DNA of 64,000 nt from Eublepharis macularius (lineage: Eukaryota > Chordata > Lepidosauria > Squamata > Eublepharidae). Under the pieces are notes generated by a model. It saw only the letters and a program-made list of their open reading frames with translations. It had not been told where the DNA came from and made no database searches. Both the position numbers and the translations under genes were made by a program. Below are positions 55,072-64,000 of the stretch, in pieces. The DNA lies in contig NC_072801.1 of assembly GCF_028583425.1 (NCBI RefSeq), positions 23,890,001 through 23,954,000 on the forward strand, written 5' to 3'. The stretch's first letter is position 1. Each line of letters starts with the position of its first letter.

Positions 55072-55079
55072 TATATACC

Positions 55080-55499
55080 CAAGACTCCACATACAGTTAG
55101 GGACTGACTCTGTATGCTCAGTCTCTCCCTAAGCCGGCCTCTCCCTAACCTTCTCACTTGATTCTAAGAATGCTTTTTCCCCTCTAAGTTTAAAACTTGT
55201 TAATGCAGCGTGAGCAAGAGCTATTTTTAATACAGGTGATAGTCCTAAGGAATGTAGACATTTAACACAATGCAGAAAGATGAGTTATGGACAGAGTGTG
55301 TGTGAATGTCTGGGGGTGGGGCAGGTAGCAGACTGGAAAGATCCAAGACATAATTTTACTCTGTTTAAAATATCTGCACCCTGTTTCCCCCCCCCCTAAT
55401 GTCTAAAGTGGCTTCGAACAAATCTTTTAAAAATGCAATCACAAATTGCATCAAACGTTTATAAAATAAAATGGTAAAAGTAAATCATTATTGTTGTCA
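55080..55499. other. Unassigned DNA
   Basis: Nothing recognised; a C run lies at 55387-55396. Confidence 0.25.
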
Positions 55500-55668
55500 A
55501 AACATATGTGCCATCAACACACAACCAACTTATGGTAACTAAGTAGGGCCAGTACCTGGACGGAGGACTATCATGGAAGACTCTGCAGAGGAAGGCAATG
55601 GCAAAACCCCTCTGCTTCTTACTTGCCTTGAAAGCCCCTTGCTGGGGTCTCCATAGGACTGTTGTGTT
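55500..55668 (+). mobile_element. 5S-SINE body remnant, composite
   Basis: TGTGCCATCAACACACAACC to ACTAAGTAGGGCC reads like the complement of the 5S-SINE body, while GAGGAAGGCAATGGCAAAAC and CTTGCCTTGAAAGCCCC read forward. No 5S head remains. Confidence 0.45.
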
Positions 55669-55819
55669 TTGATGCCACATACATATGTATGTATGGTGAA
55701 CCTCAAAGGGTAGAAAATTCCAAAAAACATGGTGCCACTACGGAGAAGGCCTTGACTCCTGTCACCATATACCTCAACTTGGAAGACCAGTGCATCTATA
55801 GAAGAGCCTTTTAAGAATG

Positions 55820-56127
55820 ATGTATTGTCGAAGGCTTTCACGGCCGGAGAATGATGGTTGTTGTGGGTTTTCCGGGCTGTATTGCCGTGGTCTTGGCATT
55901 GTAGTTCCTGACGTTTCACCAGCAGCTGTGGCTGGCATCTTCAGAGGTGTAGCCCCAAAAGACAGAGATCTCTCAGTGTCACAGTGACACAGTGACTGTG
56001 ACACTGAGAGATCTCTGTCTTTTGGGGCTACACCTCTGAAGATGCCAGCCACAGCTGCTGGCGAAACGTCAGGAACTACAATGCCAAGACCACAGCAATA
56101 CAGCCCGGAAAACCCACAACAACCATC
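55820..56127. mobile_element. Palindromic hammerhead-bearing retroelement, copy 3
   Basis: It is flanked by a perfect 11-bp duplication TTTTAAGAATG (55809-55819 and 56128-56138). The left arm extends to ATGTATTGTCGAAGGC and the right arm stops at AACAACCATC, so the arms are unequal. Hammerhead-like cores are at 55907-55947 (minus) and 56033-56073 (plus), around a GTGACACAGTGACTGTGAC centre. Confidence 0.85.
56033..56073 (+). ncRNA. Hammerhead ribozyme-like motif
   Basis: CCT, CTGAAGA, T, GCCAGC/GCTGGC, GAAAC, GTC, AGG: every expected core position is kept. The inverted partner at 55907-55947 has GTGAAAC in place of GCGAAAC at the end of stem II. Confidence 0.62.
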
Positions 56128-56138
56128 TTTTAAGAATG

Positions 56139-57775
56139 TTTCAACAGATAGGCTACTTCATATGGGAAGGAGAATGTTATTACTGGTGCCTGTGGGCCAC
56201 CTAAACTTCTGGCTCCTTAACATCCTTCTCTCATCCCCCAAAGAACTGCTTGAACTGAAATGCCTGAAGTTACCATTCCTGTATCACTGGTCTAATGACC
56301 GTTACAATAAAATTCAATTCATTCCTGACCACAGATGTCATGGTGTTTTGGGAAGTGAGAAGCCACTGTTTTTCCTCTCAGGAAGTTCTCAGAAATAACG
56401 CCTAATCTTGCATGAAGAGGTTGACCTATTTCCCATGGTCACTACTGTCATCTCTTAAACAGCCTTGCGCGATCTCCTTCCCACACAAATGTCCTTGCTT
56501 CTCTGAAGGCAGCTGAGGGTGTCCTCTCAGTCCTGCAGGTCAGTCATGTGACATCCCAGTGACCTTTTCACCCACAATGCCCGGAATTTTATCGGTAGTG
56601 TCGTGGGAGGGGAGGGGCATCCTGGGTGGGCAAAACTCACTTCCGAGGAGGCTGTGGAGCCTGCATGTTCTAGAATTGCTGTCTTGGATTGGTGCCTTCC
56701 CAATGAATCAAGCCCGGAATCAGCCACAGGCAGACATTTCTGGGAGCGGCAACAATCTTGCTGTCTTGGGATTGTGCATGAAATGATCCAGGGGCGCATT
56801 ACTCCCCCGCACGCATACTTTTAAAAGCAAACAACAACTCTGGGACGGAACCAAAGTGAGTGGGCAAGTTTATATGCAGGGCTTGAAGCTCTACTTGCAT
56901 GCAAAAGAATAGTCAATGCTCTTTTCAGAGTGTTTCTAAAGGAACCTCATCTTTAAAAAAAAATCTCTTTAGGAGTGGGGGCTTTTAGTGTAGCACTTAT
57001 ATGAGGGGAAAGAGGTTCATGGAAGCTCATATCAATTTTAAAAAATCGTGTTTAGGTTGTCAAGGGACTTCTGTTTTATCTCCCCTTCCAGCACCCGTTT
57101 GTGTCTCTTTTTAAAATATTCCCAGCTTTCTGATTTTAAAAAATCCTCAAGGAAAAATCATAGGACTACATGGGTTTGTGTTAGTTGCCTCTTGAACAAC
57201 CCTACCCCCCTTAAAAATATCTTTTCCTTCTTTCGCTTGAGTCCAAGTTCCTCAAAGGGAAATAAGTTTTTAATTATTCATTCTCTCGGTAGGTGTTATT
57301 AAGAAATAATAAGACCAAATGGAAATTCCAAAGGCCTTTAAACATATCTGCCTATAATTTATGAGGGTTTGAGAAAGTGAATGGTTGCAGCAGCTCGGAA
57401 TTCAATTATAGAACCCATGTAAATTAGCAGAAAGATGTCAGTTGACTTACCAAGCCTATTAATAACAGGACTGCAAGAATGATCAACTTGCATGCTCAGA
57501 GGGACAATAAGGTTCGCACATGTCTCGATCTGAAGAATCTGCTACTCGATCTCCATTTCACTTGAGGAATAACTAGTAAGTAACCATGGCATGAGGAAGG
57601 GGCCGAGGATCATTGACAGAGTACAAGTATGACATCCCAGGCTTGAGTCCTGAAATCTTTCTGGGAAGACCCATGGATCAGTGTTAGATGTTAAAAGAGA
57701 GCTTGGGGGGGGTACATAAGCATGGCTTTTACCGGTACACACCTACCAACCCTGTCATGGGATTCCAAAGGTGTG
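56139..57775. other. Unassigned DNA
   Basis: No exon, RNA gene or repeat is recognised; overlapping frames at 56527-56824 lie on both strands. Confidence 0.25.
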
Positions 57776-57783
57776 TATATATG

Positions 57784-58067
57784 GAGGCCCGTGGCACAGA
57801 GTGGTAAGCTGTAGTACTGCAGCCCAAGCTCTACTCACAACCTGAGTTTGATCCTGGCGGAAGCTGGGTTCAGATAACCAGCTCAAGGTTGACTCAGCCT
57901 TCCATCCTTCTGAGGTCGGTAAAATGAGTACCCAGTTTCCTGGGGGTAAAATGTAGATGACTGGGGAAGACAATGGCAAACCACCCCGTAACAAGTCTGC
58001 CAAGAAAACGTCGAGATGCGACGTCCCCCTTGGGTCAGTAATGACTCGGTGCTTATACCTTTACCTT
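57784..58067 (+). mobile_element. Sauria-type SINE (tRNA-derived)
   Basis: GAGGCCCGTGGCACAGAGTGG (head), GAGTTTGATCCTGG (B box), CTCAGCCTTCCATCCTTC, GAGGTCGGTAAAATGAGTAC, GGCAAACCACCCCGTAAC and an ACCTTTACCTTT tail. The flanking duplication TATATATG is 57776-57783 and 58068-58075. Confidence 0.88.
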
Positions 58068-58079
58068 TATATATGTGGA

Positions 58080-58576
58080 CACAATCATTGTGTTGCTAGT
58101 TTAGGGGAAATGAGAGAGAAAGAGCTTGATGCTTTATCCACCATAGAGAAACACGGAGTGGGGGCGGAAAGCAAGACGGGAAGACAGATTTTAAAATATC
58201 AAGAAAAACAATATAGGGAAGATTTAACCACTCCCTACTCAGAACATACATCACCTCCTCATTCTGAAAATGGAGTTCTCTTACTCATTCCATTGGGGTA
58301 GATGGAGGTTTTTAGGGCTTTTCTACAAACAACTTCAAGATAGCCAAACTGCCCCTCTGTGTGGCTTTTTTCTTGTCCGTGACACCTGAGAGATCCCCTC
58401 ATCTACTTGGAAGCTTCAGGCTAACGTTTGATGTGCTTCACCCTCTGAGAAAATTGTATCATGTTTTGAAGCAAGCCCTGTGAGTTCCTGTTTCAGTCAC
58501 AGACTTGCTTCTGTCCCACTCTCCCACGCTCCAGGCAGGTTTTGGAAGATTTTGCTGAATCCAGCAAGCCTGAAGG
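58080..58576. other. Unassigned DNA
   Basis: Nothing recognised. Confidence 0.2.
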
Positions 58577-58583
58577 CAGAAAG

Positions 58584-58630
<47 letters not shown>

Positions 58631-58658
58631 GGAAGGAAGGAAGGAAGGAAGGAAGGAA

Positions 58659-58723
<65 letters not shown>

Positions 58724-58778
58724 GAAGGAAGGAAGGAAGGAAGGAAGGAAGGAAGGAAGGAAGGAAGGAAGGAAGGAA

Positions 58779-58836
<58 letters not shown>

Positions 58837-58838
58837 AA
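58577..58838. repeat. Polypurine tract: (GA)n, (GGAA)n and (GAAA)n blocks
   Basis: About 260 bp of pure purine on the plus strand: GA units (58597-58624), GGAA (about 58627-58660), GAAA (to about 58722), GGAA (to about 58780), GAAA (to 58838). The GGAA/GAAA pair is repeated twice. Confidence 0.96.
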
Positions 58839-58851
58839 AGGTGCCTTTAGA

Positions 58852-59054
58852 TGGTTGTTGTGGGTTTTCCGGGCTGTATTGCAAAAGACAGAGATCTCTC
58901 AGTGTCTCTGTCTTTTGGTGCTACACCTCTGAAGATGCCAGCCACAGCTGCTGGCGAAATGTCAGGAACTACAATGCCAAGACCACGGCAATACAGCCCA
59001 GAAAACCCACAACAACCATCGTTCTCCGGCTGTGAAAGCCTTCGACAATACATC
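58852..59054. mobile_element. Palindromic hammerhead-bearing retroelement, copy 4
   Basis: It is flanked by a perfect 12-bp duplication GGTGCCTTTAGA (58840-58851 and 59055-59066). The left arm is cut short after GGGCTGTATTGC and lacks its ribozyme; the right arm has one core at 58926-58966 (plus) with GAAATGTC in place of GAAACGTC. It abuts the polypurine tract. Confidence 0.84.
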
Positions 59055-59069
59055 GGTGCCTTTAGAGTT

Positions 59070-61491
59070 TACAAAAATGCTCCTCTGTCACATCCATGGA
59101 AACTTTCAGTCTGTCACAATCAACTGGCTTACTTCAACAAAGTCTCTTGCTCTGCTCGGAAGAGGTGAAGCTCATACCCTGTCTTTTTTGCTAATGTCCT
59201 AGTAACCTTTCACAAGAATGATGAAAAAAGAGAGGGGGAGGGGAGGAAAGAGTAAGAATTAAAATTTTATTTTCACCATATATTATTAAATATATACACG
59301 CTAGTAAATAACGTTGTGCCCTGTAAGAATTGATACATTCCAGGCTGCCACCAGAAAACCACACCCTCTCCCAGTCTGAAATGTGTGAAGCCCAGTGAGT
59401 GTGTGCATTTTCTCCGAGGGCAACCCACTGAGTTCTACCGCCTCTTTTCCCAGAAAAAAAGCCCTGTTTAAGCCCATTCTGTCATGCACCACTGTCCCAG
59501 TATGGATTGGGCCACCACACACCTGAGGACAGTGGGCTTAATCCTCAGTCATCCTGTGCTTTTCTCTGAATCTTTTTAAAGCCTGAGTTTTAAAATGTTG
59601 AATGTGGAATATCCTCGTTCTGTTTGTTTTTATCTGCATACGTCTCTTACTTGCTTACAATTTACTCATTCTGTTTCCATTTTTATTTTCTGATGTTTTG
59701 GGGCTTTGGCGGTGTGCCTGCATTTTCTGTTTGTTTGTTTCTCTTTTGGTAGAGTTTCAAAAAGGTGGGCTGTGCTTTTTTAAAAAAATAACTAAGTACA
59801 GTGTAGATGGAAAGGCTTTTTTCTTGCAGCCTAAGCACAACTGGGCATGCATGATTTTCCTTTCTGATCACCCACTTTGCAGAAAAGAAACTATTTCCAA
59901 ACCTGATTACATTTCAGAAAGGGAGAACTTGATTCCAAGTGCCTAGCAGCTGGCAAACAGGGACACGGGCCCCGGCTGTTCCTCTATCATAAAGCCTCAC
60001 ATGGTGATGAAACCGACACAAAATCTCTTTGTCATGAGGGGTCTTGTTGGGGTGAGGACAGAGTCAAGCACCGTTTTCCATTACGAGCACCAGGACAGCT
60101 TTGCCTGTACCAACCAGCCAGAGAGTTGAATGAAAACACACAAACCCCACGATCGGTCAGGTGTGGAAGCAGCTGCAGCGTTCCAGCAGCATGGATGGCA
60201 GGTGCTAGTTGAATGCCAGGAGGAGGAAGATTAATTTCCCTTCTCTCTCTATTAAATACAGCTTTCCCCCCAAAATTATTTTTCCTCCTCCTGCAAATGG
60301 AGGAGAGACTGTGAACTGACAAGCTGAAACCTTGGGCAGGAGGATAATTAATAAATGGAAAAACAGAAGAAACGTTTAACTCATCTGGTAAATGTAAAAA
60401 AAAAATAAGTGAAAAGGCTGATTCTGTTGTGTTGAGTCAGCCTAAGTGGGCGTTGATGGCAAACTCTGGGCTGCTGTTTAAAGCAGCATTGGGGAGGGAA
60501 GGTATTGCTCTGGAGTGAAGAGGTTCAAGGCCCAGGTCTGGGTCTCTGTGAAACACTGGCAAAGCAGCCAGGGGAGTGTGTGATTTGGAGGGGAGAAGCA
60601 TTTGGAAAAGCAGGGCTTCTTATCCCTTCTCTGCATGCTACCTCTGCTTGTTCTTCCTTCCCCAGTCAATTTTCTCCCTGCTGTAGCAAAGGTAGCAACC
60701 TTGGCTGGGAAAAAGCTCCTGGCGGAGATGAGAACAGGGGAGACATGGCAAGTGGAGAAAGAATAAGCACCTCTCTCCTGCCTGGTGGTTTCTGCTCCCA
60801 ACACATTTCACCTTCCCCCCACCTCCCATTTCTTCCATGCTGTCCCTCTCCAGCTGATTTTCTTCCAGCCACAGCAAATACCTAGTGTGTGTGACACTCT
60901 CTCACCCTTTTCATTGCTGAGGCACACTTTCCCCCCTATATCTCCACAATAAAAGGGGCTATGGAAAAATAAAGGGGTTATAGAAAAAATAAAAGCTGGG
61001 AATTCAGAAGAGCTAGTAGATTGTGGAGACTCATTATGATGATGTTATTGCTCTATAGTGATCTAGCAATTGCCATTTTTCTAGAAATGCCCCCCCAAAG
61101 CCCTCTAGCAGCAGGTGGAATTGTGACTACAGGAAGAAAGTGTAGGATCAAGGAAACATGTAGGGTTATGAAAAAGAAAGGAAACTGTCATGTGGATGTT
61201 GCATTGCCACTATAAATGCAAGGGGTGTGTCAAATGAATCAAACTAGCTGGAAATACACCTGGAAATCGTTGTTTCTTTTTGTTAAAGCAGCTTCTGGAC
61301 CAGCGAGCCAAATCCAGGAGGAAAAGTTATGATGGCACACTCCCACCACAAAGTTTGTGTTTCATTTCGATTCGTACCTCGCAGCCACAGCAACACTAGG
61401 CATTTGGCTCACAGGGCCACATCTTGTTTTCCTTAACAGCATTCACCAATCGGATCCCAAGGGGAGAGCGCCTTTATGTTATGAATTAATC
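59070..61491. other. Unassigned DNA with a MITE fragment
   Basis: 59408-59466 (TTCTCCGAGGGCAACCCACT to AAAAAAAGCCCTG) is the right end of a CAGGGCTTTTTT-family MITE. The remainder, including frames at 60478-60885 on both strands, has no recognisable gene. Confidence 0.4.
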
Positions 61492-61494
61492 TTG

Positions 61495-62158
61495 GGCCGT
61501 TTCCACACTACTTACTTTGATCCAGAACGTTGCGGCCAGGGCTTTTTTTCAGCTGGAATGTGGTGGAACGGAGTTCTGGCACCTCTTGAAAATGGTCACA
61601 TGGCCGGTGGCCCCGCCCCCTGATCTCCAGACAGAGGGGAGTTGAGATTAGTTTAGTCTAAACTTAGTTAGATTAGTTTAGTCTAAGCTCCCCTCTGTCT
61701 GGAGATCAGGGGGCGGGGCCACTGGCCATGTGACCATTTTCACCAAGGGCGATTTAAACTTTAAAAAACTCCCCCCTTGTTCCCCCAGGGCTTTTTTTCA
61801 GCTGGAATGTGGTGGAACGGAGTTCTGGCACCTCTTGAAAATGGTCACATGGCCAGTAGCCCCGCCCCCTGATCTCCAGACAGAGGGGAGTTGAGATTAG
61901 TTTAGTCTAAACTTAGATTAGTTTAGTCTAAGATCCCCTCTATCTGGAGATCAGGGGGTGGGGCCACCGGCCATGTGACCATTTTCACCAAGGGTGATTT
62001 AAACTTTAAAAAACTCCCTCCTTGTTCCAGCTGACCCAAAGTGGTGCCATTGTGCAATCCTGAGTTCCACCACTGAGTTCCACCACCTCTTTTCCCAGAA
62101 AAAAGGCCCTGGCTGCGGTGCAGCGTTCTGGATGAAGGTAAGTAATGTGGAAACGGCC
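61495..62158. mobile_element. Palindromic TIR element (GGCCGTTTCCACAC type) hosting a MITE dimer
   Basis: GGCCGTTTCCACACTACTTAC at the left and its near complement GTAAGTAATGTGGAAACGGCC at the right, with TTG on both sides (61492-61494 and 62159-62161). Without the nested dimer (61537-62111) it is under 100 bp. Confidence 0.85.
61537..62111 (+). mobile_element. hAT-like MITE tandem dimer (CAGGGCTTTTTT family)
   Basis: Unit 1 (61537-61785) lacks its right end and joins directly to unit 2 (61786-62111), which is complete to GGCCCTG. Flanks GTTGCGGC and GCTGCGGT agree at 6 of 8 and enclose both units. Units share the same TTTAGTCTAA centre, so they are sister copies. Confidence 0.85.
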
Positions 62159-62161
62159 TTG

Positions 62162-62620
62162 TTTGCGGGAAAGGGGAATGAGTGCAATATGCACAAGTGC
62201 ATCCTTTCCCCCCTGTTGTTACTCAGGTAATGGCACAGTCTCCCTGCCAATTGGGTCCCCGCAAGGACCCTCCCTGCTTATCAGCTTTGGCAACGTCTGG
62301 AAGGGGGAATGAGCAAACTTCAACTGTAAGCTGCAATCAAAAGACACTTCCCTGGGAGTAAACACTATTGGTTTTCATCTTGATGATTCAAAACACTTTA
62401 GAAAGCCAGGTAAGTACAACCAATCTCTTGACCCAACTCTCACACATATGTACTAAAAGCATACATTGCACGAAGAGGATAGTAGAAACAATAGATCCTG
62501 CTGCGTTAACTGCTCCATTAACATTTTTTTAAAAAAAGCAAACCAACCAGATCTTAAATTGTTTGTCTCTAAATGATGGAAATGTCTGCTTTTTCCTGAG
62601 TTAAATGACTTTCAAGTTAT
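62162..62620. other. Unassigned DNA
   Basis: Nothing recognised. Confidence 0.2.
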
Positions 62621-62628
62621 GTTCAAGG

Positions 62629-62847
62629 TAGGGTTGCCATCTCCAAGTTGGGAAATTCCTGGAGATTTGGGGAGTGAAGCCTAAAGACAGCAGAATTTGG
62701 GGAGGGAAAGGACCTCAGCATGGTACAATTCCCTAGAGTTCACCTTCCAAAGCAACCATTTTCTCCAGGTGAACTGATCTTTGTGGCCTGGAGATCAGTT
62801 GTAATTCTGGGAGATCTCTAGCCACCACCTGGAGGCTGGCAACCCTA
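62629..62847 (-). mobile_element. hAT-like MITE, family A
   Basis: TAGGGTTGCCATCTCCAAG to GGAGGCTGGCAACCCTA; 8-bp duplication GTTCAAGG (62621-62628) and TTTCAAGG (62848-62855). Confidence 0.92.
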
Positions 62848-63046
62848 TTTCAAGGGAACATTGGGGATTCCCTGAGGTGGGGCAGCTGCCAGGGCCCAGG
62901 GCTTTTAATGGGGGCCACTGCTGCCGATCTCCCACTGGTATACCCTTCTTCCACCTTATACCATCTGCATCCTGCATTCTTGGCTGCCTGTGCACAGTAC
63001 CTGTGCCTGCTCAGTGTTGTGGATTTAAGGGCATGTGGCCTGTGCT

Positions 63047-63258
63047 GTGGGTTGCCATCTTTCAGTGGGGCCTGGTGATCTGCCAGAATTACAACTGATT
63101 TCCAGACGAGAGAGATCAGTTCCCCTGGAGAAAATGGCTGCTTCGGAGGGTGGTCTCTATGACATGATACCCTGCTGAAGTCCCGCCCCTCCTCAAACTT
63201 CACCAGTCCCAGGCTTCACCCCCCCACACACAAATCTCCAGGTAGTTCCCTATGCAGG
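63047..63258 (+). mobile_element. hAT-like MITE, family A, right end degraded
   Basis: GTGGGTTGCCATC start, GAGAAAATGGCTGCTTCGG, CCCTGCTGAAGTCC and CAAATCTCCAGGTAGTTCCC. The closing inverted repeat is lost. Confidence 0.78.
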
Positions 63259-63261
63259 TGA

Positions 63262-63459
63262 TAGAGTTGCTAACTCCAAGTTAAGAAATTCCTGGAGATT
63301 TGGGGGGTAGAGCCTCGGGAGGGCAGGGTTGGGATACCGGAGAGGGACTTCAGCAGAGTCCAAAGCAGCCATTTCCTCCAGGGGAACTATCTTTGTCGTC
63401 TGGAAAACAGTTGTTATTCTTGGAGAGCTCTAGGCTCAGCCTGGAGGTTGGTAACACTA
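63262..63459 (-). mobile_element. hAT-like MITE, family A
   Basis: TAGAGTTGCTAACTCC to GGAGGTTGGTAACACTA. It lies almost head-to-head with the previous copy. Flanks agree at only 5 of 8. Confidence 0.82.
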
Positions 63460-64000
63460 GCAAATGGATGTGAGTGCAGGTGATGAGACGGATCACAAAC
63501 AGGTAGGGGCAGGACACACAAAAGGTGGAGCATGTGGGTGGGTGAGCAGAATGGGGGGTGTAAGTGGGGCTGGGCTACTACTGTATCCTTTTGGAGATAC
63601 AGTGATACTATCTTCCTAATCACAGCTGCACCACAGACTTGTAACAAGGACCGTACAATACCGGTTGTCTTGTTTTCACTCTTTTTCTAGCCGCAGAACT
63701 TGCCTCTTCAATTGCTGCTAGCACACTGAGTCAACATTTTCATCCAGCTATCCACCGTGATCCCAAGAGCTCTTTCCTGGCCGGTTACCACCAGGTCAGC
63801 CTCCATCATCATTTATTTATAGTGTTTACTTGCCCCAATGTGCATCTTTAAATTTACTCCCATGGAACCTCATTTGCCACACTCCCGCCTACTTCACCCA
63901 CTTTAGAGAACTCCTTCCAGAGCTCCTCAAGGACAGCAAAAAACCCAAAAATTAGCTTAATAAAAATTTATGGAGTTGTGCGGAACTGTTTAATGCTAGA
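63460..64000. other. Unassigned DNA
   Basis: 63660-63930 (CCGCAGAACTTGCCTCTTCA, CATCTTTAAATTTACTCCCA, CTCATTTGCCACACTCC) could belong to an old repeat. No gene is identified. Confidence 0.25.

Noticed and set aside
58480-58932. Lys/Glu/Arg-rich and Ser/Phe-rich frames
   Set aside because: Artefacts of the polypurine tract on its two strands.

Overview
The window is vertebrate nuclear DNA, most likely from a squamate reptile (lizard or snake; a narrower call is not supported). The reasons are a single-exon inward-rectifier potassium channel CDS that matches KCNJ12, and a dense repeat landscape of squamate type: Sauria-type tRNA SINEs ending in ACCTTT repeats, L2/CR1-group LINEs, an R4/Dong-clade LINE with a restriction-like endonuclease, 5S-rRNA-derived SINEs, many short hAT-like elements with 8-bp target duplications, and Penelope-like sequences with hammerhead-ribozyme-like motifs. 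Only one protein-coding gene is convincing.

Layout. 0-3 kb: an old, broken Ty3/Gypsy integrase fossil split by two hAT MITEs, then a U2 snRNA pseudogene. 3.9-5.9 kb: hAT MITEs around a 51-bp minisatellite. 6.2-8.3 kb: an L2-type LINE on the minus strand, a tRNA-Ala-type SINE and a second LINE tail. 8.5-14.2 kb: serial MITEs and SINEs. 14.5-19.3 kb: a LINE 3' end followed by an L2 LINE carrying three later insertions. 20-26 kb: short TIR elements, an inverted (twin-primed) L2 insertion, and a hAT-in-hAT nest with two intact 8-bp duplications. 26-31 kb: mostly unassigned DNA with three 5S-derived SINEs in a row. 31.6-34.9 kb: palindromic hammerhead-bearing elements, one inside the reverse transcriptase of an R4/Dong LINE. 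35.5-37.9 kb: a MITE, a Sauria SINE with an unusually long flanking duplication, and a fold-back hAT-like element containing a TA microsatellite. 38.02-39.47 kb: the KCNJ12 coding exon, with probable 3' UTR downstream. 41-64 kb: MITEs, SINEs, two more palindromic hammerhead elements, a long polypurine tract and stretches I cannot assign.

The biology is one channel gene in a repeat-rich neighbourhood. KCNJ12 (Kir2.2) would set resting potential in excitable cells; its 5' non-coding exons are expected elsewhere and only the coding exon can be identified. The most interesting material is structural: hammerhead-like motifs in both orientations within inserted palindromes that have 10-13-bp duplications, one of which holds a near-identical copy of unique DNA lying about 0.5 kb away.
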